Positions 49,267 through 63,161 are shown, counted from the first letter of the stretch. The stretch: DNA of 64,000 bases from Phylloscopus collybita (GCA_027886175.1 JAJNNQ010000129.1:4774001-4838000), one strand, 5' to 3'. Translations and numbers: made by a program. The notes: generated from the sequence alone by a model not told the origin.

Positions 49267-51959
49267 GCTCCTTAATTGTGTAGCAATAGAAGCAAGCCTT
49301 TTTCAACACACTTATAAGAACCCTAATAGTAAAGGAGTTGAGTTATTTTTAGTAATTTTTTGAGCAATTCCTTATGAGCTAGCAAATAAGCTTAAAAAAC
49401 CAACCTCACTGGCCACTGTCAGTAGATTTGCCGACACAAAAAAATAAATGAATCAGAAATTATCCCATATGAATGATCTGGGTAGCCTGGGTAAATATAT
49501 AACTTCTTTCAATTATAAGAACTGCTGCCCAGCTCTCTCACAAAAAAGAAAAAAAAAAAAAAAAAGCCCGTGATTGCGTGTGCAATAAACATTACTGCTT
49601 CATAAATTAAATGGCATTATTCTTCTTGACCATTTTGCAAGGCCCCATGGAAAAGGTACAGGCAGTTTGTTAAGCAAGCTCTGATAGAAGAAAAATATGC
49701 CTTTGCTTTCACTTTTGAAAGCACTTGTTGAAATTTATAGGGTATATCCACAGAAGGCAATTAAGGCCACATTTTAGAGAAAGCTTCTATATGCCCCCAT
49801 TTAACAAAGAGCAATAAAAGGGAAGCATGATCCATGAAAACAATTTGATTTATAGAATTACATGTATAAAATGTAGATACTTTCAGCCTAAACCATTTGT
49901 ATAGGAGGAGCTTATGTGACAGATAACCCAGAATCTTCCCAAGTAAGCTGCATTTTCTGTCTGACAGCAGTAGATTGCTACCAAGGCTTCATTTTTGGGT
50001 GATTAAAGCCAAGCAAGCTGTCCCCTCAAATGCCACTTCCTAGAAAACATCAGCACAGACACACTGGGTGCCACTGGCATTACTGCTGGGGGGAATTTCA
50101 GTGCTAGCCTAGGAGGCACCCAGGGGAGCTCCCCTGCTAGGGTTACAGAGAACTTTGCCCACCCCAGACAAGAAAATAAGAAAAGGTGAAGTAGGAGGGT
50201 GAGAAAGACTGGTACTGGTTTCATAGCCTCACTGGACAGGCCTGGGAGGGTCCTAAAAATGCAGAATGACTGTGGATAGAGGGGAATAAAATGTCAGTGA
50301 TGAAGTGCTTAAATTAACAAGGCAAGAAATCAGTATCAGTAGCAGCATTTCAAATAAATAGGAGGGGAGTGGAAGTGTCCTGCAGTGTAACTCCAAACAG
50401 GATGAAACCTGAGACAGAAATGTAATTATGCAGACACAGAAATGCTGCTACACAGAATGTGGCAGCAAAGTATGGCTGTCCTTGAATTAGGCAGTGAGAA
50501 TGAGGGACACTGAAACAACAATCACATTTCTAGGCTGGGCCATGGCAAAGACACTGAGTAGTCTTATATTCAGTGCCTGGAAAAAAAAAAAAAAAAAAGA
50601 GAAAGGAAGTGACCTTCAGCAAGGAAATGGCAAATGACTGAATTTTGTTAACTGAATTATCACAGAGTTGTCCAAAATTCTACAATCTTTGCTTGCATCT
50701 ACTGAGTGTGCCAGATACCCTGAGTGTGGGTTCATATTTGAGATTTCCAGAGATAGCACATAACAGGAAAAAAATGTAAATGTAGTTAGATCTCCAGCAA
50801 AGGTGTGTCACTGCTGAAGGTACTTCAGCTCAGAAATAAGGCTGAACTGGAAAGAATAGGCATTAGGACACCAGAAAGCAGTTCATTAAGATTTAGGGTG
50901 AGAGACAACAGGATGGAGTGAGGGAAACTGAGTGAAGGCTGGTGGGTTTATTTTTAAGGTATAGGAGATGACAGTGAGATCACATTTTCTGTGACAAAAC
51001 CTGCAAAATTATACTTGTTAAGAAAATGGGAAGGGAAGGAATTGCTAATGGAGGAGCCTCAGGGACTGGGGAGCATATAAAACATGCTAAAGTGGGGTTT
51101 TTAGTCACTCAAAAAAAATAAGCTTATAGTCCCTAAAGTAAAGAGGGTGGATGTTTCTGATGGTGCAGGTAGACTGAAACTTAGAAACTCAGTCAGAGAA
51201 AATGCTGCTCTCTGCAACTGTCTGGTGCCAGGAAGCACCAAACCAGGTCCCTGGGGAAGGTCCAAGTCACCAACAAATAATGATGCAGACAGCTTCTAAG
51301 CTGTCCATTCCTTATTTAGGATGGGACTTGAATGGTCAAGAAGGCTGTGGTTTCTGTAGGATAATGGAGCCAGAGAGATACTGCTCCTTTCTCTCTCTCT
51401 GGTGTACACCTAATAGAGGAGGGCACGTGGTTTTTCCCTCAGAAATATTGATTCACTGCAGACAAGCTGAGCTGGGCATCAGCACACTTGGGAATGTGTA
51501 AGGGAGGACATTTTCTCACCTTGGGAAACTGAGGGGGTATTAGGTGCAGAAAGCAGACAGACAGATGGAGGTATAGAGAGGAAGGACACCTGAAATATCT
51601 GAACTGAACTCACGAGCACATAGTCACCACTACCAGATACTTATGGAGAACGATCCTTTTTTCCCCAGTGTTTGAAAGTCTTTGGGCATTTGAAAGTTGC
51701 TCTGGGCATTGGAGTTCAATCCTCACTCTTTCCTGGGGGTTAATGAGAGGGTCTCAGCTGAAAAGGTATCTGTGGAGATGCTAAGGAGCAGAAAGGTCCT
51801 TTGCAGACAGTAATGTAAAACTAAAGGATATTCACACCTTCAGTTTTTACAAAGTTACTTCTTCTGCTTGCCTAACTCCTTCATAGCATTTCAGAAATTT
51901 GGAAGACTAGAAAAAATAGTGTCAGATATGATAAAGGAAAGTAGTAAGTAACCCAAATG

Positions 51960-52421
51960 TTAGTTATTTGGACTTTCAGCTTCAGGTTCTTGACAGTAAG
52001 TGTCAGAGCTCTCTTGGGGACTCTGGTTCTGCAGTTTTACCATGACCCCAAACTGGGGTTCCAGTACTGCTACTCCAGCATTTTTTTCCTTTATAAACAG
52101 ATTTCCTTTTGAATTCTCTACCTGGATCAAAACAGTCACGTATTCAGCATCCAAAGACTCCCTGTCATTTTTTACAGTCAGCAGAAAATACAATCTCCAA
52201 GTTGAAAGTAAAGAACATAGAAGTGCAGAACACCTGCTTGCTACAACCTCAACAAGTCTGGCTCTGAATTGCTGAAATGTGGCAATATTCAGTAATTTAT
52301 AGAGCAAGAAAGACAAAACAGTAGGAGGTTGCACTTTCATCACCAACAAGCCGATAAAACAAAAGTAGAGGGCAACATGATTTGAAGTAATCAGACCAAG
52401 CAGCACAGATATTTCTGCTTC
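51960..52421 (-). CDS. Candidate 3'-terminal coding exon, unrecognised gene
   Basis: On the minus strand a strong acceptor ('TTTTATTTACTGCAG') opens a 462-base frame that ends in TAA at 51960-51962 (153 residues after the acceptor). The first half is hydrophobic and helix-like ('NHVALYFCFIGLLVMKVQPP'), and the end is polar and acidic ('CQEPEAESPNN'). Composition is balanced, unlike most chance frames here. It starts in phase 0, which matches the end phase of the candidate exon at 52779-53101. A minus-strand AATAAA at 50947-50952 could serve as polyadenylation signal. I do not recognise the family. A chance frame of this length is possible in 64 kb, so transcript or homology support is needed. 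Confidence 0.42.
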   Translation of the reverse strand, partial: EAEISVLLGLITSNHVALYFCFIGLLVMKVQPPTVLSFLLYKLLNIATFQQFRARLVEVVASRCSALLCSLLSTWRLYFLLTVKNDRESLDAEYVTVLIQVENSKGNLFIKEKNAGVAVLEPQFGVMVKLQNQSPQESSDTYCQEPEAESPNN

Positions 52422-52778
52422 CTGCAGTAAATAAAACATGCTGTGTCAGCTGGGGAAAAAAAAAAAAAACCCAAAAAATCACTCCAGCAATGCTGCCCAT
52501 CTTGAGAGAAAGGCAGTGGTGAGGGAAGGTCATCTGCCACAGCTCCAGCATGTTTGATGTGGAGTTTGTCCCTCAGAAGGAGGCAGTAAGGAGACAGGAG
52601 CTGCTCCCCATGACAGCCTTGTAGGCAGGCAGGGCAGAACTTGAGGCTGGACTAGGCAGAAACAAAACTCCAACCAGTTATTTGTAAAACTACAAGAGTT
52701 ACTTCCTCGTATCACAGCACCATATTTCCAAGCACTGAAAAAGAAAACAATTAAGTTTTCCTAGTGTGTCCATGTTAC

Positions 52779-53101
52779 CTCAGTAATTTTGCTGTCTTTT
52801 TCTCTACCCATCCTGCAAAGGAAAGGAAATTTTTTCACTACACTAAGCATTGTTTTTTTTACAAGTAGAAATGCTTCCATCCCATAGTCCAGAGAGAAGG
52901 CTATTGAGTTCAGGGTGTTTGGACAATACAGAAAAAAGCTGGACAAGCCACAAAGGAAAGATTTGAACAGCAGTCCATGAAGTTTTAGCACAAAGGAAAA
53001 ACAGATTAATGTAGCAAACTCCTTGTGGTTTCTTCTAGACAGCTTAAGGAGCTTGAGCCACATGGTCTGCTCCTCCATATCAGCCAGAAAGGTGCTCATT
53101 T
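52779..53101 (-). CDS. Candidate internal exon, unrecognised gene
   Basis: On the minus strand 323 open bases lie between an acceptor ('ATTGTTGCTTGGCTGTGAG') and a GAG|GTAACA donor. The exon begins with the last two bases of a codon and ends on a codon boundary, so it joins in frame to the exon at 51960-52421 across an intron of about 360 bases. It encodes about 107 residues, rich in Leu, Phe and Lys, with 'MWLKLLKLSRRNHKEFATLI' and 'NSIAFSLDYGMEAFLL'. That pattern suggests a helical-repeat protein, but I recognise no named domain. An internal acceptor-like site near 52814 could give a shorter version. Confidence 0.4.
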
Positions 53102-54147
53102 CTCACAGCCAAGCAACAATAAAATATCAGAAAACAACAAGCTGGCATCTTAAACTGCCCTGCCTTTCCTACAGCCAGGACCTTACCACTCTGCCTATGG
53201 AATGTATTGATCAAACTACCAAAGGGTTCACCAGACTAATCTTTATCTAGCCTGTGATTTGCAGGCAGTGGGAAACAAACAAGCAAACAAATAATGAGAT
53301 AATAAATTTCCTGAAGCTATGAGAAAGAGCAGATATTTTTTGCATAGCAATTACCCTGGTTCAATTACAGTATGAATAGTCTTCAAAGAAAAGTTTGCCT
53401 CCTTCCTCTGAGGGCAAAAATGAGTAAGAAACTGTGATTACTTTCCCTACTTATTTCCATGAGAGTTGAAGTATTTCCTGTAGGGGATGAAAAAGACAGT
53501 ACTTATCATGAAAACAAGACATTTATTTTCAAGAGATACAGGAAATTCTACACACTACACCTCTAAAACCTTCTGTTCGTTGCTCCTTATGTTCAATAAT
53601 TTTTTATCCAAAAGCAGTGCTTCTTCTTAGCCTATCAACTGCTCTCAAGTCACCTTTTATACATCAGGCATGTTTAATATAAACTGGCAGTCATTCTGCT
53701 GATGTCCATGTTCTAAAAGCGGTCTTGATTAGTTTCCCACACTATCTTGGAGTAGTTTCACAGATTACACTGAGAGTCCCCATTCCCACAGTGAGAATAA
53801 ATCCCTAAGATCATATCACCATGCGTTTTGAAACCTGCAGATGACTTTCCCCAAGAAATTGCACAAATAAATCACTTGAAAGCAATAACAGTGTGGGGAA
53901 ATTATACAGCTCCAGACAATGTGCAATCAGCCAACGCACCCTGTGTATATTCCTTTGCCTTTATCATGCCTGACAAGCCTATGCTTAGAGACTGACAACA
54001 GAGACTGCCTGTTCATCAGGAACAGGGCAGAATTTATAGAAATACCTCTTGAAAGGAAGCACTCCAGATTGAGTGCCAAATCTCTGTGTCAGCTCCAGAC
54101 TGGTAAAAATTTGTGCTCTGTCTTCCTCTAAAGCAACCTTTTCTTAC

Positions 54148-54216
54148 AAGAATATTCAAAGGGCTTTTGGAGCTGAGTGTAAATGCTTCAGCTATAGTAC
54201 TTCTATTAAAATGACA
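54148..54216 (-). CDS. Candidate 69-bp exon, same putative gene
   Basis: On the minus strand a good acceptor ('CTTGTTCTCCTCATGGTTGCACAG' region) is followed by 69 open bases and a GTAAGA donor. Phase is 0-0 and the 23 residues begin CHFNRSTIAEAFTLSSK. It lies upstream of the two exons at 51960-53101 on the same strand. Direct joining to 52779-53101 is out of phase, so an exon such as the weak one at 53187-53235 would be needed between them. Confidence 0.3.
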
Positions 54217-57200
54217 CTGTGCAACCATGAGGAGAACAAGCACAGGTGATTCAGGATATGGCAAAGTAAACGGAAGTTGCCTCTTGCCTCTAAATCATCA
54301 CCACGTTAAAAATGGTTTGGGTCAACTCAATGGCTGCCTAGCAAAACTTGCTGCTGAAATCATCCACTTTCTAATTCAGAGGAGTCAGATTCTGAACACC
54401 ACAAGCATGTTGACATGGATTGAGAAAATATTAACTATGTCAGTGAAAGTATTGTGAGGTTTTTATTGAACCCAGGGTACAAGAAATCACTGTCAGCAGC
54501 AGGAGCCCACGATTTTTACTATTGCTGCCAGCTGTGGAACTAAAAATTCAGCAGCTCAGCAGAGAGGCCAGGGCCTAGGCTGCACTTTCCTAGTCATTGC
54601 AGCAATACCTCCCAGGTGTTACCTATAACGTTATCTATCACCAACACTGGGGTGTGCATTATAGTCAGGACCTTTGCTGGTAACAGCTCTCCCAACAGGT
54701 GATGCAAAAGTGCATCTCTGCTGCTTAGGGTATTTTGTTCTTGCATCTTTCAGAGCATATAGGAAGGTCTGCCTTCACATGCCCATGCTGCCAAGTGGGC
54801 TGCCTTCCAAATCTGGGTCTTTCCACAATTGCAAAAAGGCAAAAGGGCTTTTACCTGGCAGCACCACATGTGAGAGCACAACTGGGATTTGCCCTTTGGC
54901 CATGCCAGCAGCACTGGCAAGCAGGAAAGGACACAGAGCTCCACCAGCTTTGCACCATACCATGAGGGCTTTCTGTGGCAAGTCCTTTGCTGTGCTGATC
55001 TGACAACGAGCAGCAAGCTGTGCTTCATTGAATTTGAACAGATGTCAAGAGGAGAATAAATATTCATGTTTTGGGTCGAATACAGAGAAGTCACCACACT
55101 AGGAACAGTACAGGGGAGTACAGTAGCCTGCCAATTAGGGAAATTACATACCAGGCAAACCATAGGATCATTAAAAAAGACTCAAACCCAAACTATTTGC
55201 AGACATACTGCAGAAAAGGTTGGATGGCTCTTGCAGGCAGCAGTAGGAACAGCCTCTGCAGCTGTAACTGTGGGAGCAGAGGGAAGGAAGCACCCTGGGC
55301 CATACAGCACGGCCCCCCCATGCTCACCACCATGGTGTCCCTCTGAGCAGCTGCTCCAAAGCTATGGCTATTGACACTGATGGACAGCAAAGCAGGAAAT
55401 TATTTGCCTCAGGACCTGAGCTCAGAGTGAATGCATGAAAGACATCCACAGAGAATCACCTTATACAGCCAGAATTAGAATCAATAACTTATCAATACTA
55501 CAGAGAAGAAGGGGAAAAATCCCAGCTCTCTGTGATCTGGTGGTTCTGCTTACTAACTAGGGCTATTCTGCAGCAGTCAATGTTTTTGCAAACTAGATGT
55601 TATTCATGCACAAGTGCAATATGGATTTAGAGTGGCTGAGGAGAAAGTGAGGTAACCTATGCCTGGACAATCCTGAGATTTGAAGGAGTCCCAAAGCCCA
55701 TCCATCAGGTGACACCATTTCTTTGTTTGTGGCAGCCCTGAAAAAGGATAGGTATCACACAGACACCATGAACTGGGCTCTCAAGGGGAAGCCTTGATAA
55801 CGTCACTAGTGGGTGAAGAGACACTAGAAAAATATTAAGCCCTGCCTGAAATATTGGCAGTTGTTATTATAGCTTCCCAATATGTCATTCCATTTCCATA
55901 AGCACAAATTACAGCAGGTTTGTTTCGAGAAGAAATTTTCTGGCATTCTTCAGAAGCACAGGATTCAGAAAGAATTGTTTTTTAAAAGACTTAATAGTGC
56001 CTGAAAACTGTTCCATTTACAGTCTGAAGGAACAATACAAATAACTTACCAACCCCTAAATTGCATGCCATTTGATGCACCAGTACCAAGTTAACAATTA
56101 ATAATCCCATGACTAAAGGAACCAACTCTTTCACTTTATGTTGACAGCCATTTATGTGAGTTGTGTGTATTCATCCAGATGAGAAGAGTGTAACAGACAC
56201 TTGCATGGAAAAAAAAAAATCTATTTTTGTAGTTGTATCAAGCTTTCATACTGTCACACAGGCAAATTTGTTCTGTATTCCTGAGCCATGCTGCATTATG
56301 CCAGGGGAGGAAGGTACATCCCTGCTTCAGGAGGAGTGTGGAGGAGTAGACTTAGTGGGATGAAAAAGGAGAGAATTGATGACAGCAATTCATTCTCATC
56401 TGGATTTGCGGGTGGGCTCTAGATTATTTTGGTAACTCACTTGCACAGTATATTGCTGCAGTGTGCAAAAAAAGAAATTAAATCAGAGTACTGCATCCAT
56501 CACAGTTTAAAGCCCAGGTAACCACCCTGCACCCACAAAGGGTGGACATACAGGTAAGGAACTAGCACTTCCCTCATAGTAGTGATGGAAAAATGAGGCA
56601 CAGGGCTACTGCAGCCCCCATGCACCTATTTGTGTGTCTTTGTCACTGACGTTTTTTGCACAATTGGGCCAAATTGCTTTACAAGGTCACAGTGGGCACC
56701 ATGGGTTGCTGCTGTCTGTTCTCAGACCCTACCTCTTCTCTCCTCTGTGAGCCTGCAGACAAGGAAATGGATTTTAAGGCAAATATGAGACCTTCTGACA
56801 CCTGCATTCATGCAAGGGGCCTCCTCTCCCTTCAGCTGAACCAGTCAGAAGGAATTTATCTAGCAAGTGATATCAAGTTCTGCTGTGATTTTTTTTTTGG
56901 GGGGGGGAGGGGGGAATATTTGAAGTTTATAACAATTGGACTCAATTTAACACAAGTATTTCTAAGCATGGATATGTGACATTTCTTTCAAAGTAGTTTT
57001 CTTCTATTATTATTTGAGTAACTTCTTATGTATGTGACTAAGTCTCTGTGTCAGCAGAAGACTAAACCTTACCAGGAAAGGACTGTACCAGAACTAGGTC
57101 TTTCATATCAAATGCACCTTTGACAGACTCAAATAAATGAGGACTGATAGTTCAACATGAAATTAAGCACCCTTGTCAGCTCTGTTCTTAAAATAAGCCA

Positions 57201-60200
57201 TCTAGTACTCTCACCCTTGGAAAAGCAGAGACAGGGTGTCAGAGGAATCAAGCATATCCCAACAGCTTGGGTTTGAACACAAAAAAAAAAATGTAATGGG
57301 GCAATGTGATTCTTCCTATATAGAGATTCAAGAAAGCAGCAGTGAAAATTATTAAAGGTTTGTTTGGGGAAATTTCTGCAAGCAGACTACATAGAAGACA
57401 ACTCAAAGCACTGAAAATTATTAACATAATAAAAATGAGAGCATATATGGTGCACTCAGTTAACAATAAAATTTTAGAATTACACTGCCATGGCTGCTCC
57501 CAGCACGTATCAGCTCCAGTCTTACCAAGGGCATTCTTCGTGCTTCCCACTGATCCAAACATGGCTACTCAGGTGAATTTATCCATTTATCTATCCCAAG
57601 TTCATATAAAATTGGAACAAAAAAAACCCAACCAAACAAAAAAGTGAGCGCAGAACTCCGCCTGTGATCAGCAGGATGGCAGAATCAGATCAGAGCCTGA
57701 GGGTGTCCCACAGCAGAACATCTCTGTGCCCAGGCTCCCCCAGAGGCACTCTCATTAAATGTCGTGGCTTCTGAGAGGGGTGCCAGTGGTGGAGCAGAGG
57801 AGGTCACCTGTCCCTGGCTGCAGGCTTCCCTCTGATCCAGGCCCCTCACCACGTGCAACGTGTACATGGAAACGCGTGGTGTGAGAAGGAAAACCCCACA
57901 TCACAACAGGGTGGCTGGGTGGATAGAGCTTAACAGCTGGCCATGAAAACCAAGGAAGAAAAAAGCCAGGACTGGAATTAATTCTTATCGTGCAGTCAGA
58001 TCAGTCAGTTGCAAACACAGTTACAGATCTCTAATAAAATATTAATGGTTCTTGTATATTGCTTCCACAAGGTACTGTAGCAAAAAAAAGAATGCTTCTC
58101 ACATATTTCCACATTTTCCCTTTTGTTACTGCTGAAACTTATGTCTGAGAAAGTCGGCTTACTGTAGTATTATTATTTTTTTTTCCAGCTATATTTTTCC
58201 TTTAAACCTTAGAGGATAATTAAACTTCTTTGCACAGGACAATGGTAAATAAGATTTGGGTATGCATTTCAAACGTAGCATACTAATGACATTTTTGGAG
58301 TCTGTAATAAATCATCTCTCTTCTGCAAGCAGCAGAGTAAATGGACAACATGAAACATACATCCCCATTCACAAGTCTCATACCTTCATTCTGATTTCAG
58401 CTATCCACATCTCTGGTACCTTGGTATTGTAAATATAGTGTTAGCTTTTTTAATACATCACCCAACAATCCAATAAACTCATTCACTACAAATACTGTGG
58501 GAATGCAGAGGCCTGCTGATACCCATCAAACCACTGCAGCCTTCAGCAGGGCCAGCTGTCAGCAGTAAGCAGCCAAACATACATTGCTCCATTTGATTTA
58601 CTTTATCACTTGATTTTACAGTTTCTGTTTAGCACTGGACTGACAGAAGGGAAATGTTTTAGCATTCCATGTGAGGACCACTTACTTCAACACACTGAAG
58701 CTTTCTGTACCTAACCTTTGGGTAATCTTATCTCTCCCATGGGTTTCTAACATTTACATTTGTTCTGATGAGCTGCACTTTACCCTACTGCAAACAGAAG
58801 ATCATGACTGGATATTTCTGCTATCTGAGAGGCTTTCTGTTTACTTTTCTCCTTCCTTCCACATAACATTAGCACAAACTGCTGCTTGTGCTTTCCATCT
58901 CCCCTTCACTATTCCACTTTGTATCTACTGGGCAATTACAAATTGTGCTTCCTGGTGGGGACAAATCCAGTTCTCCTAATTCAGCTTTGAGTTCAGGTAA
59001 ATCCCAGCCCTCTGGTCAACCCAGCAAAGGCCAAATGGCCAGGTCTATGCTATGCCTTATAAAACCTGTCCTAGTTGGCAAGAAGACCTACTAGTCATGC
59101 ACAATAGACATTACTTCCCTTTTACTCTAGGAAATCCTTTTGGCTAAACAAGGATAACAAACTAGTTTCTGTTCTCCAGTTTTCACAACTGGTAGAAATT
59201 AAAAAGAGCATAGCAGATTAAGGATTATGGACTGTGGGTGCATTTATTTTCAGAAAATTGCATAGATAGAAATGAACTTCCTTCTTCTAACAGACACTCT
59301 CCAAATCCCCTTTAAGTTTAATTTTTCTGCTGTACTTCCCAGTTAAACATTTAGTACTACTTGGTTTTAGCTCATGAAATCAACATATATCAGAAAATTG
59401 TTACCCCTTCAGTGCTAATTGACACTTTTTCTTTCTTCAGTAATTTTGGAGCAGAGCAGGTACTCCTCACATGGGTTAGTGTTCAGGGGCTTCACAAGGA
59501 TGGTATCTTTACCATGGCCTCCTGTTAGTCTTTAATATTGACCCTCATGTTTCTGTGGCAGTGGAAAGGCTGCCACTTCAGGGCCAGCCTTCAAAAAACC
59601 TGAGCTTATTTGCAGCAACAGGTGCTGAGTATACCAGCTGACTCTTATTTTTGGTATGTAAGGAGGCTCCTTTTCAGCACCAGGAGGACCATCAGCATCG
59701 CATGCAACCATCACAGCCTGAGGGCAAGTGCAGACCTGATGGGGCTGGCATTAGTGCTGGCTCAGCTCCCTAAAGCTAGTGCCAAGAAGGCAGCTGCAAG
59801 CTGTGAAGTTTTGTCAGAAATTCTGCCAGAAGTTGCCAGAAAGATAACTAAAAGCTGTTGAGGCTTTTCTTACACCAGGGACTCAGAAGTTGCACTTGCA
59901 GAAAGATGAGGAGTGAGGCCAGCAATTCAAGGACCTGGAGAATCTGATAATAAGCCAGTTGAGTTACTGTGAATGGTAGATTATCTGAGGCTACAACTAC
60001 TTCTAGGTCATTTCAACTGTGCAGGATGTCTAGCCTGGAAGATCTTGTTTTGAAGCAGCTGTTAACTCTTTTGGAGAAAATTTCTGCAGCAAGCCAGCAA
60101 AGTTTGTGATACCGTATTAACAAATCTCACTCATATAAAAATCCATTTAGAGAAATAAATGCACAACACTGCACCTCTGGGGGTTTCCCCACTCCACTGC

Positions 60201-62474
60201 CCACAAAGCTGCAGATCCCAGGCTGCCCACAAGCCGTTTCAGACACAGCAAACCCCACACACGCCTTTCTGCAGCAACTCAGCATTTCTTTTTGACCCCA
60301 AAACAGTGACATTAGTCTTGAAGATATCCAGCTCTCCAGAAGCACTTAAAAAACAACCACGCCACAAACAAAAAACCCTCCACGCTTCCTAAATCACAGT
60401 TTCTCCCGTTTGTAACCCAGCCTTACTCATCATCTAGCTAGAGCACATCTTGACAGGTATAATCCATTTAACTACAAAATATGGGTACATACTTCCAATT
60501 TTTCATCCTCCCAGAAAGGCCTTCTCATTTAACTCTCTTCACAGCTTATCCTTCTGACAACACAGCCACGCAGAAGGAGCAGAAAAGACAGGAATTAATT
60601 AAAACATAGGCAGAAATAACTTTTTAGAAACAAATGCTTTCATTTGTTCCAGAGATTTCACGTGTTATCATTCGGTTACTGCTCGACATCCTGCTCAGCT
60701 CCTCCTCCACACCAGCATGAGCAGCAGTAAGGGTACAGCTCTCAGAGGTACTGCATGCAGGGCTGCTTTGGAGCTGTCATTCCTGATTCAAATCTGCATG
60801 TGGATCCCACTCCAGCAAGGCTGCATCTCTCTCCAGGACTGCCGTCAGTCTGCATAGGACCTCTCCGTAAAAGAAGAAAAAATTAAATGCTGCAGCTCTT
60901 CTTGTTCATCTGGCTCGGCAATGAATATTTAAATACAAAGACTTGTTGTCACTTCAGGCGAGCTCTCTGCCCCGAGCCAATGAGTTGGTATCCTGCAAAG
61001 CAAGGCATATATTTCCAATTGTTGCCATCCAATAGTTTGCATTGATATGAACAAGACTTAAGGGTTACACTCTGCATCTATTACCTATTTAAATTACTCT
61101 TCCAGTATGTGAATATTAAACACTCCAAGAGGCAGATGAATGTCTGTACAGAACTACAGTAGGAAAAGTAAGATTAAAATGAACATTGTTCTAACAAAAC
61201 GTTTATAGGAATTAACTAGCACCCTGACTCCAGTGATGTTTCACTCTTCTCTGCCAATCCCTAAATTGGATGACATTGTTCTGAACTTGTTATGCCAATA
61301 ACTAAAAATTTCCATCTTTAATACTGTCCCATTTGAATTTTGATTTATAAGACCTAAATTTTGCCCATGAAAGCATTTTTAAGAAAATCCTACAAATTGG
61401 TTCCTCTGATGTAAACAGCAACAGCAAAATAAAAAGGCAACGCCAAGCTTCTTTCGATAACTTTTTTCCCAGTAACAAGTGTCCTGCAAATCAGGGATTG
61501 TGACGGCCAACATCTGGCCTGAAGGCCTCACAATAATAATTAAATCCCCATTTTATAACTGAAAAGTTACTGATTATATAATAAGTACCTTGATTATGTC
61601 ACTTAAGCAGTGTGGACTGTTGAAGAGAAGGCCTAGACCTCTGGGGACAAGAGCAGCTGTTGGCTGGCTGACCAGATGGCAACTGGTTCAACCAGTGGGG
61701 AGTGAATGCCAAGACCTTCAGGTCTATAAAAGTCAGCTGTTCTGCCTGAACATTGGTGTGTATTGTTGCATTCCTGCCTCCAAAATCAAAGCAACAGCCA
61801 GATATTCTTCTGCATTTATTTTCAAATTTTCTTCTATCTTTCAAACTTAAAGAGATTCAACATCTCGAGCATGACTCCAAGCACCATGTAGAATTATTGC
61901 CCTGGGGAGTAAGGACTTGCCCCTTAAATCTCAGAGTTTGTTGTTTTTTGTTTTTTTAATCTTATGCCCAGGACACTGCCATCTTTCCACAGACTATTTC
62001 TAAAGCTGAGTGCTTGGACAAGTCCCATCATTAGGACACTGCAGCAGTGTTCAGTTCATTCTGCGCTTGAGAGCCTAGCATCACGAAAAGCTTCCTGAGA
62101 AACTCTGAAGAAAAAACTTTCTATTTTCATTCTAAAAAACACCATGGTCAGGTTCAACTAACATTGTCTCATCATTCCTTTTGTACCTGGTAATTTAGTC
62201 ACTGACATAACTGCAAACCATAATTATCCCTCGCTTTCCTCATTCTCTTATTTTGCTTCCAGGAGGCAGACATCCACTGCAGCTGTGCCACTTCCTCCCT
62301 AGCATGACACCACACTTCTTGTTGCAACTCTAAGGAGTCATTTGGCAGCAGAGGAATGGCCAGCCCATAGAGAACAAGTCCAGCTCTCCCTGCCAAGAGA
62401 TGTTGGAAGGACATTGTGGTGCCATGGTCAGCCCAACACGCACGAGGGAGAAAAACAACCCAAAACCACAATAC
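54217..62474. other. Mostly unannotated region
   Basis: Two further weak minus-strand exon candidates lie at 54855-54913 and 56050-56112 (see findings). Otherwise I see no gene, LTR or CR1. A T10G9 block with further G lies at 56889-56914. The stretch 60850-61150 is non-repetitive and AT-rich and could be conserved regulatory DNA, which only alignment could show. Confidence 0.45.
56889..56914 (+). repeat. T10G9AG6 homopolymer block
   Basis: Ten T are followed by nine G, one A and six G. The G part could form a quadruplex, and the tract is also prone to assembly error. Confidence 0.85.
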
Positions 62475-63161
62475 TGTTTGGGGTTAGCTGGAGTCCAGGG
62501 CATTCCTTTGGATACCCTGGACTGTCAAAAACCTGTACAGGGGGGTCTGGGATCTGTACAGGGGGGCTGGAGACCCTGGCACAGAGCCCAGGAAGGCAAG
62601 GGCTTTGACTTTAGTCCATGGGAGAGACTTCCAACATTGGGAGAGGAATTACAAGCCACAAAGTGTAATAAAGAGTAATACAGTTTTCACATTTGGGGTT
62701 TCTAGACTAGGGGTGAATGGGGACAAGATGGAGGATTCTGGGTGGTGCCTTGGGGACTTCTCCTTCTTCTTTGTCCCCATCTTCTGCTGTGATGGTGGCA
62801 CAAAGGAGCTTTAGAGGGATTGGGTCAGTGTAGGAGTGACCTGTTTAGTATAGAATGTAGATATTGGTGTGCAATTGTAAATAATAGACAGGTAACAATC
62901 TGTGTAAGAGAGGACAAGCCTTTGTCAGAGCGAGGAGTTGTTGCCCGTGCTGTTGAGACCTTGGCTGGGCACAGAGAAAAAGGGACAAGATGAAAAATAA
63001 TAAACAAGAGAAGATCCTTGAAAAAGAACATCTGAAGACTCTGTGTTGTTCCTGCATTCAGCTTGGGGCTTTTCAGACTTAACCACTCTCATCTTGGGGA
63101 AAGGGTGAACCAGCCCCAAACCCGAGAGGGTTCCCCTGAAGATAGGGAGGAGGTCCAAACA
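62475..63161 (+). mobile_element. Probable solo LTR, family E
   Basis: The 687-bp element begins TGTTTGGGGTTAGCTGG and ends AGGAGGTCCAAACA, giving seven-base inverted ends with TG/CA. It has a short internal repeat ('CTGTACAGGGGGG' twice, near 62533 and 62556) and a polyadenylation signal in 'AAAATAATAAACAAG' near 62998. The sequence resembles songbird LTRs I remember, without a certain name. The flanking bases do not form a clear duplication. It lies 60 bases from the next LTR, which has a perfect duplication. Confidence 0.75.

Larger units (their letters stand above)
46176..50946. other. Unannotated region with small repeats
   Basis: No gene is recognised. It has a TA repeat (46608-46635), poly(A) runs near 49548 and 50580, and a small CR1 tail near 49205-49266. 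Open frames lack domain features. Confidence 0.5.

Noticed and set aside
54674..55003. 109-codon plus-strand open frame
   Set aside because: No domain, Cys/Leu/Ser-rich composition, and overlapping frames on the other strand. Treated as chance.
57248..57411. Minus-strand frame behind a good acceptor near 57411
   Set aside because: The encoded residues look protein-like, but no usable donor follows, so it does not form a complete exon.
61590..61860. TATA-like 'TCTATAAAAGTCAGC' in a possible LTR
   Set aside because: No termini, polyadenylation signal or duplication could be paired with it.
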